Assembly: GCA_009772935.1 (NCBI GenBank)
Contig: WOUR01000021.1
Location: 1 to 64,000, forward strand
Direction of reading: 5' to 3'
Origin: Rhodospirillaceae bacterium
GTDB lineage: Bacteria > Pseudomonadota > Alphaproteobacteria > Reyranellales > Reyranellaceae
DNA length: 64,000 nucleotides
Shown: positions 62,691 through 64,000 of the stretch, one piece after another
How positions within the stretch are numbered: the stretch's first letter is position 1
Layout of the letters: each line of letters begins with the position of its first letter
Notes under the pieces: model-generated
Databases searched by the model: none
Seen by the model: only the letters and a program-made list of their open reading frames with translations
What the model was told of the DNA's origin: nothing
Program-made: the position numbers and the translations under genes

Positions 62691-62722
62691 AACGGCCGGG
62701 CATTGCCCGGTCGTTCTCTTTT
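62691..62722 (+). terminator. Rho-independent terminator after the OmpA gene
   Basis: A 10-bp stem AACGGCCGGG/CCCGGTCGTT (62691-62700 with 62706-62715, one G-T wobble) around CATTG, followed by a T-rich tail TCTCTTTT. Lies 27 bp downstream of the OmpA stop. Confidence 0.85.
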
Positions 62723-62766
62723 GGGACGAGTGCGCTAGACTGGCGAAAACGACCAGGAGGAACCGC

Positions 62767-63630
62767 ATGGCCCGCGCCTTCACCATCACCCCGCTCGACG
62801 CCACGTTCGGCGCCGTCGTCACCGAGGTGAAGCTTATCGAACTCGACGATGCCGGGTGGCACGACCTGCATGCGGCCTGGCTCGAATACGCACTCCTGGT
62901 TTTCCCCGATCAGCATCTCACGCGCGAGCAGCAGATCGCGTTCGCGCGCCGCTTCGGGCCGCTCGAGTTCGAGATGGCCGCGATCAGCAACGTGCGCCCC
63001 GACGGCAGCCTGCGCGTCGAGGCCGACAACGACGACATGATGAAGATCCTGAAGGGCAATATGGGCTGGCATGCCGACAGCACCTACATGCCGGTCCAGG
63101 CAAAGGGCGCGGTGTTCAGCGCCGAGGTCGTGCCCGCAGTCGGTGGCCAGACCGGCTTCGCCGACATGCGCGCGGCCTACGACGCTCTCGACGATGCACG
63201 CAAGGCGCGCGTCGAGACATTGCAGGCGCGGCACTCGCTGCACTACAGCCAGTCGAAACTCGGCCACGAGACCAAGAAGGCAGACGGAGAATACAGCGGC
63301 TACGGGCTGCACGACGGGCCGGTGCCGTTGCGACCGCTGGTGAAAACGCACCCGGAGACCGGGCGCAAATCGCTGCTGATCGGCCGCCACGCCCACGCCA
63401 TTCCCGGCATGGAACCGGCCGAGTCCGAGCGCTTCCTGCAGGAACTGATCGACTTCGCCTGCCGACCACCGCGGATCTATCACCACGACTGGGCGCCGGG
63501 CGACGCCGTTCTGTGGGACAATCGCTGCCTGCTGCACCAGGCGACGCCTTGGGACATGACCCAGAAGCGCATCATGTGGCACAGCCGCATCGCCGGCGAC
63601 CCGGCCAGCGAGACCGCGCTGGCCAGATGA
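62767..63630 (+). CDS. TauD/TfdA-family Fe(II)/2-oxoglutarate dioxygenase
   Basis: A 287-residue oxygenase. Iron ligands: His and Asp in GWHADSTYM, distal His in CLLHQAT, and the 2-oxoglutarate Arg in HSRIAGD. The opening ITPLDATFGAVVTEVKLIEL and EYALLVFPDQHLTREQQIAFARRFGPLE match the TfdA/TauD group. Substrate (sulfonate, herbicide-like acid, or other) unknown. Ends 14 bp before the next receptor gene. Confidence 0.9.
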   Translation: MARAFTITPLDATFGAVVTEVKLIELDDAGWHDLHAAWLEYALLVFPDQHLTREQQIAFARRFGPLEFEMAAISNVRPDGSLRVEADNDDMMKILKGNMGWHADSTYMPVQAKGAVFSAEVVPAVGGQTGFADMRAAYDALDDARKARVETLQARHSLHYSQSKLGHETKKADGEYSGYGLHDGPVPLRPLVKTHPETGRKSLLIGRHAHAIPGMEPAESERFLQELIDFACRPPRIYHHDWAPGDAVLWDNRCLLHQATPWDMTQKRIMWHSRIAGDPASETALAR

Positions 63631-63644
63631 CGTATCATCGGCGC

Positions 63645-64000
63645 ATGAAGCTGGGCCGGCGTGACGCGCTGCGTGTGACTGCTGCGATGGCCGCTGCGGC
63701 GTCGTTCGGCGGCCGCCCCCACGCTGCGACGGACGCTGTCCGCCTGATCTGCGGCTTCGGCGTCGGCAATCCGACTGACCTCTGCGCCCAGCTCATCCAG
63801 GACGGCTTCTCTACAGCGCTCAACGAGCCGGTGGAGTTCGACTACACGCTGGGCCAGGCCGGGCGGCGGGCCGCGCTCGAGGTGATCAATGCGGCGCCCG
63901 ACGGACGCCTGCTTCTCATCGCGGAGATCCTCAATCTCGTATTGCAGGAAACGCCCGCAGAGCCGCTGCTGTCGCGGCTGCAGCCGATCGCCAAGGTCAC
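63645..64000 (+). CDS. Bug-type periplasmic binding protein, N-terminal part (cut by window edge)
   Basis: Frame open from ATG 63645 to the end (118 residues). A twin-Arg signal (MKLGRRDALRVTAAMAAAAS) precedes a region with VRLICGFGVGNPTDLCAQLI, LGQAGRRAALEVINAAPDG, similar to divergent Bug/TTT receptors. Follows the TauD-like gene by 14 bp, so both may serve uptake and oxidation of one compound. Confidence 0.75.
   Translation, partial: MKLGRRDALRVTAAMAAAASFGGRPHAATDAVRLICGFGVGNPTDLCAQLIQDGFSTALNEPVEFDYTLGQAGRRAALEVINAAPDGRLLLIAEILNLVLQETPAEPLLSRLQPIAKV

Noticed and set aside
1..64000. tRNA, rRNA or other standard RNA genes
   Set aside because: I saw no cloverleaf-like sequence or rRNA segment; a covariance-model scan was not possible here.

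Overview
The window is GC-rich, gene-dense bacterial DNA. I read it as an alphaproteobacterial chromosome, most likely a Reyranella-like or other Rhodospirillales-type soil or water organism. The reasons are small protein families typical of Alphaproteobacteria (DUF6481, DUF4169, DUF3297), many orphan periplasmic binding proteins of the Bug/TTT type, and several CoA-transferase and acyl-CoA dehydrogenase genes. The genus is inference; no rRNA or tRNA gene is present to test it. No CRISPR array, prophage or intact insertion sequence was seen.

Layout. 1-13.5 kb is housekeeping: TypA, nitroreductase, a large AsmA protein, a Bax-inhibitor-1 protein, and the conserved ybbP-ybbA / tesA divergent locus followed by thpR. 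13.5-28.6 kb is catabolic: phosphotriesterase-like hydrolase plus a Bug receptor, a dimethylformamidase-like large subunit, sirtuin, two acyl-CoA dehydrogenases, two class III CoA-transferases, another Bug receptor, Mug glycosylase, a DUF1254/DUF1214 protein and an exported Fe/Mn superoxide dismutase. 28.7-34.0 kb is a dipeptide/oligopeptide ABC importer with a convergent binding-protein gene. 34.1-49.0 kb is mixed: pterin dehydratase, CusF-like protein, CBS protein, MscS channel, Bug and TAXI receptors, a chromate-efflux pair (chrA plus rhodanese-ChrB), lipid and CoA genes, lolA and a luciferase-like monooxygenase.

49.0-58.7 kb is the most interesting region: a putative lasso-peptide (RiPP) cluster. 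It has an ABC exporter, a fucosyltransferase-like protein, two phytanoyl-CoA-dioxygenase-like enzymes on the opposite strand, an HPr-kinase-like protein, a transglutaminase-like leader peptidase (B2), an asparagine-synthase-like cyclase (C), a PqqD-like leader-binding protein (B1), a 71-residue precursor, and a nucleotidyltransferase-family protein. The precursor carries a clear lasso leader motif and ends in Ser, the residue phosphorylated by the kinase of the paeninodin-type clusters. Its core is unusual: basic, Asn/Gly-rich, and with a single plausible macrolactam acceptor (Asp50) that does not sit at the canonical ring distance. Kinase, nucleotidyltransferase, glycosyltransferase-like and dioxygenase genes together suggest a heavily tailored product not obviously matched by known clusters. 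An array of five perfect hairpins lies directly in front of the cluster, and the last covers the exporter's first ATG.

58.7-64 kb holds a patatin / acetoacetate decarboxylase / 3-hydroxybutyrate dehydrogenase operon (ketone-body or polyhydroxybutyrate metabolism), an OmpA-type porin, a TauD-type dioxygenase and the start of another Bug-type receptor cut by the window edge.
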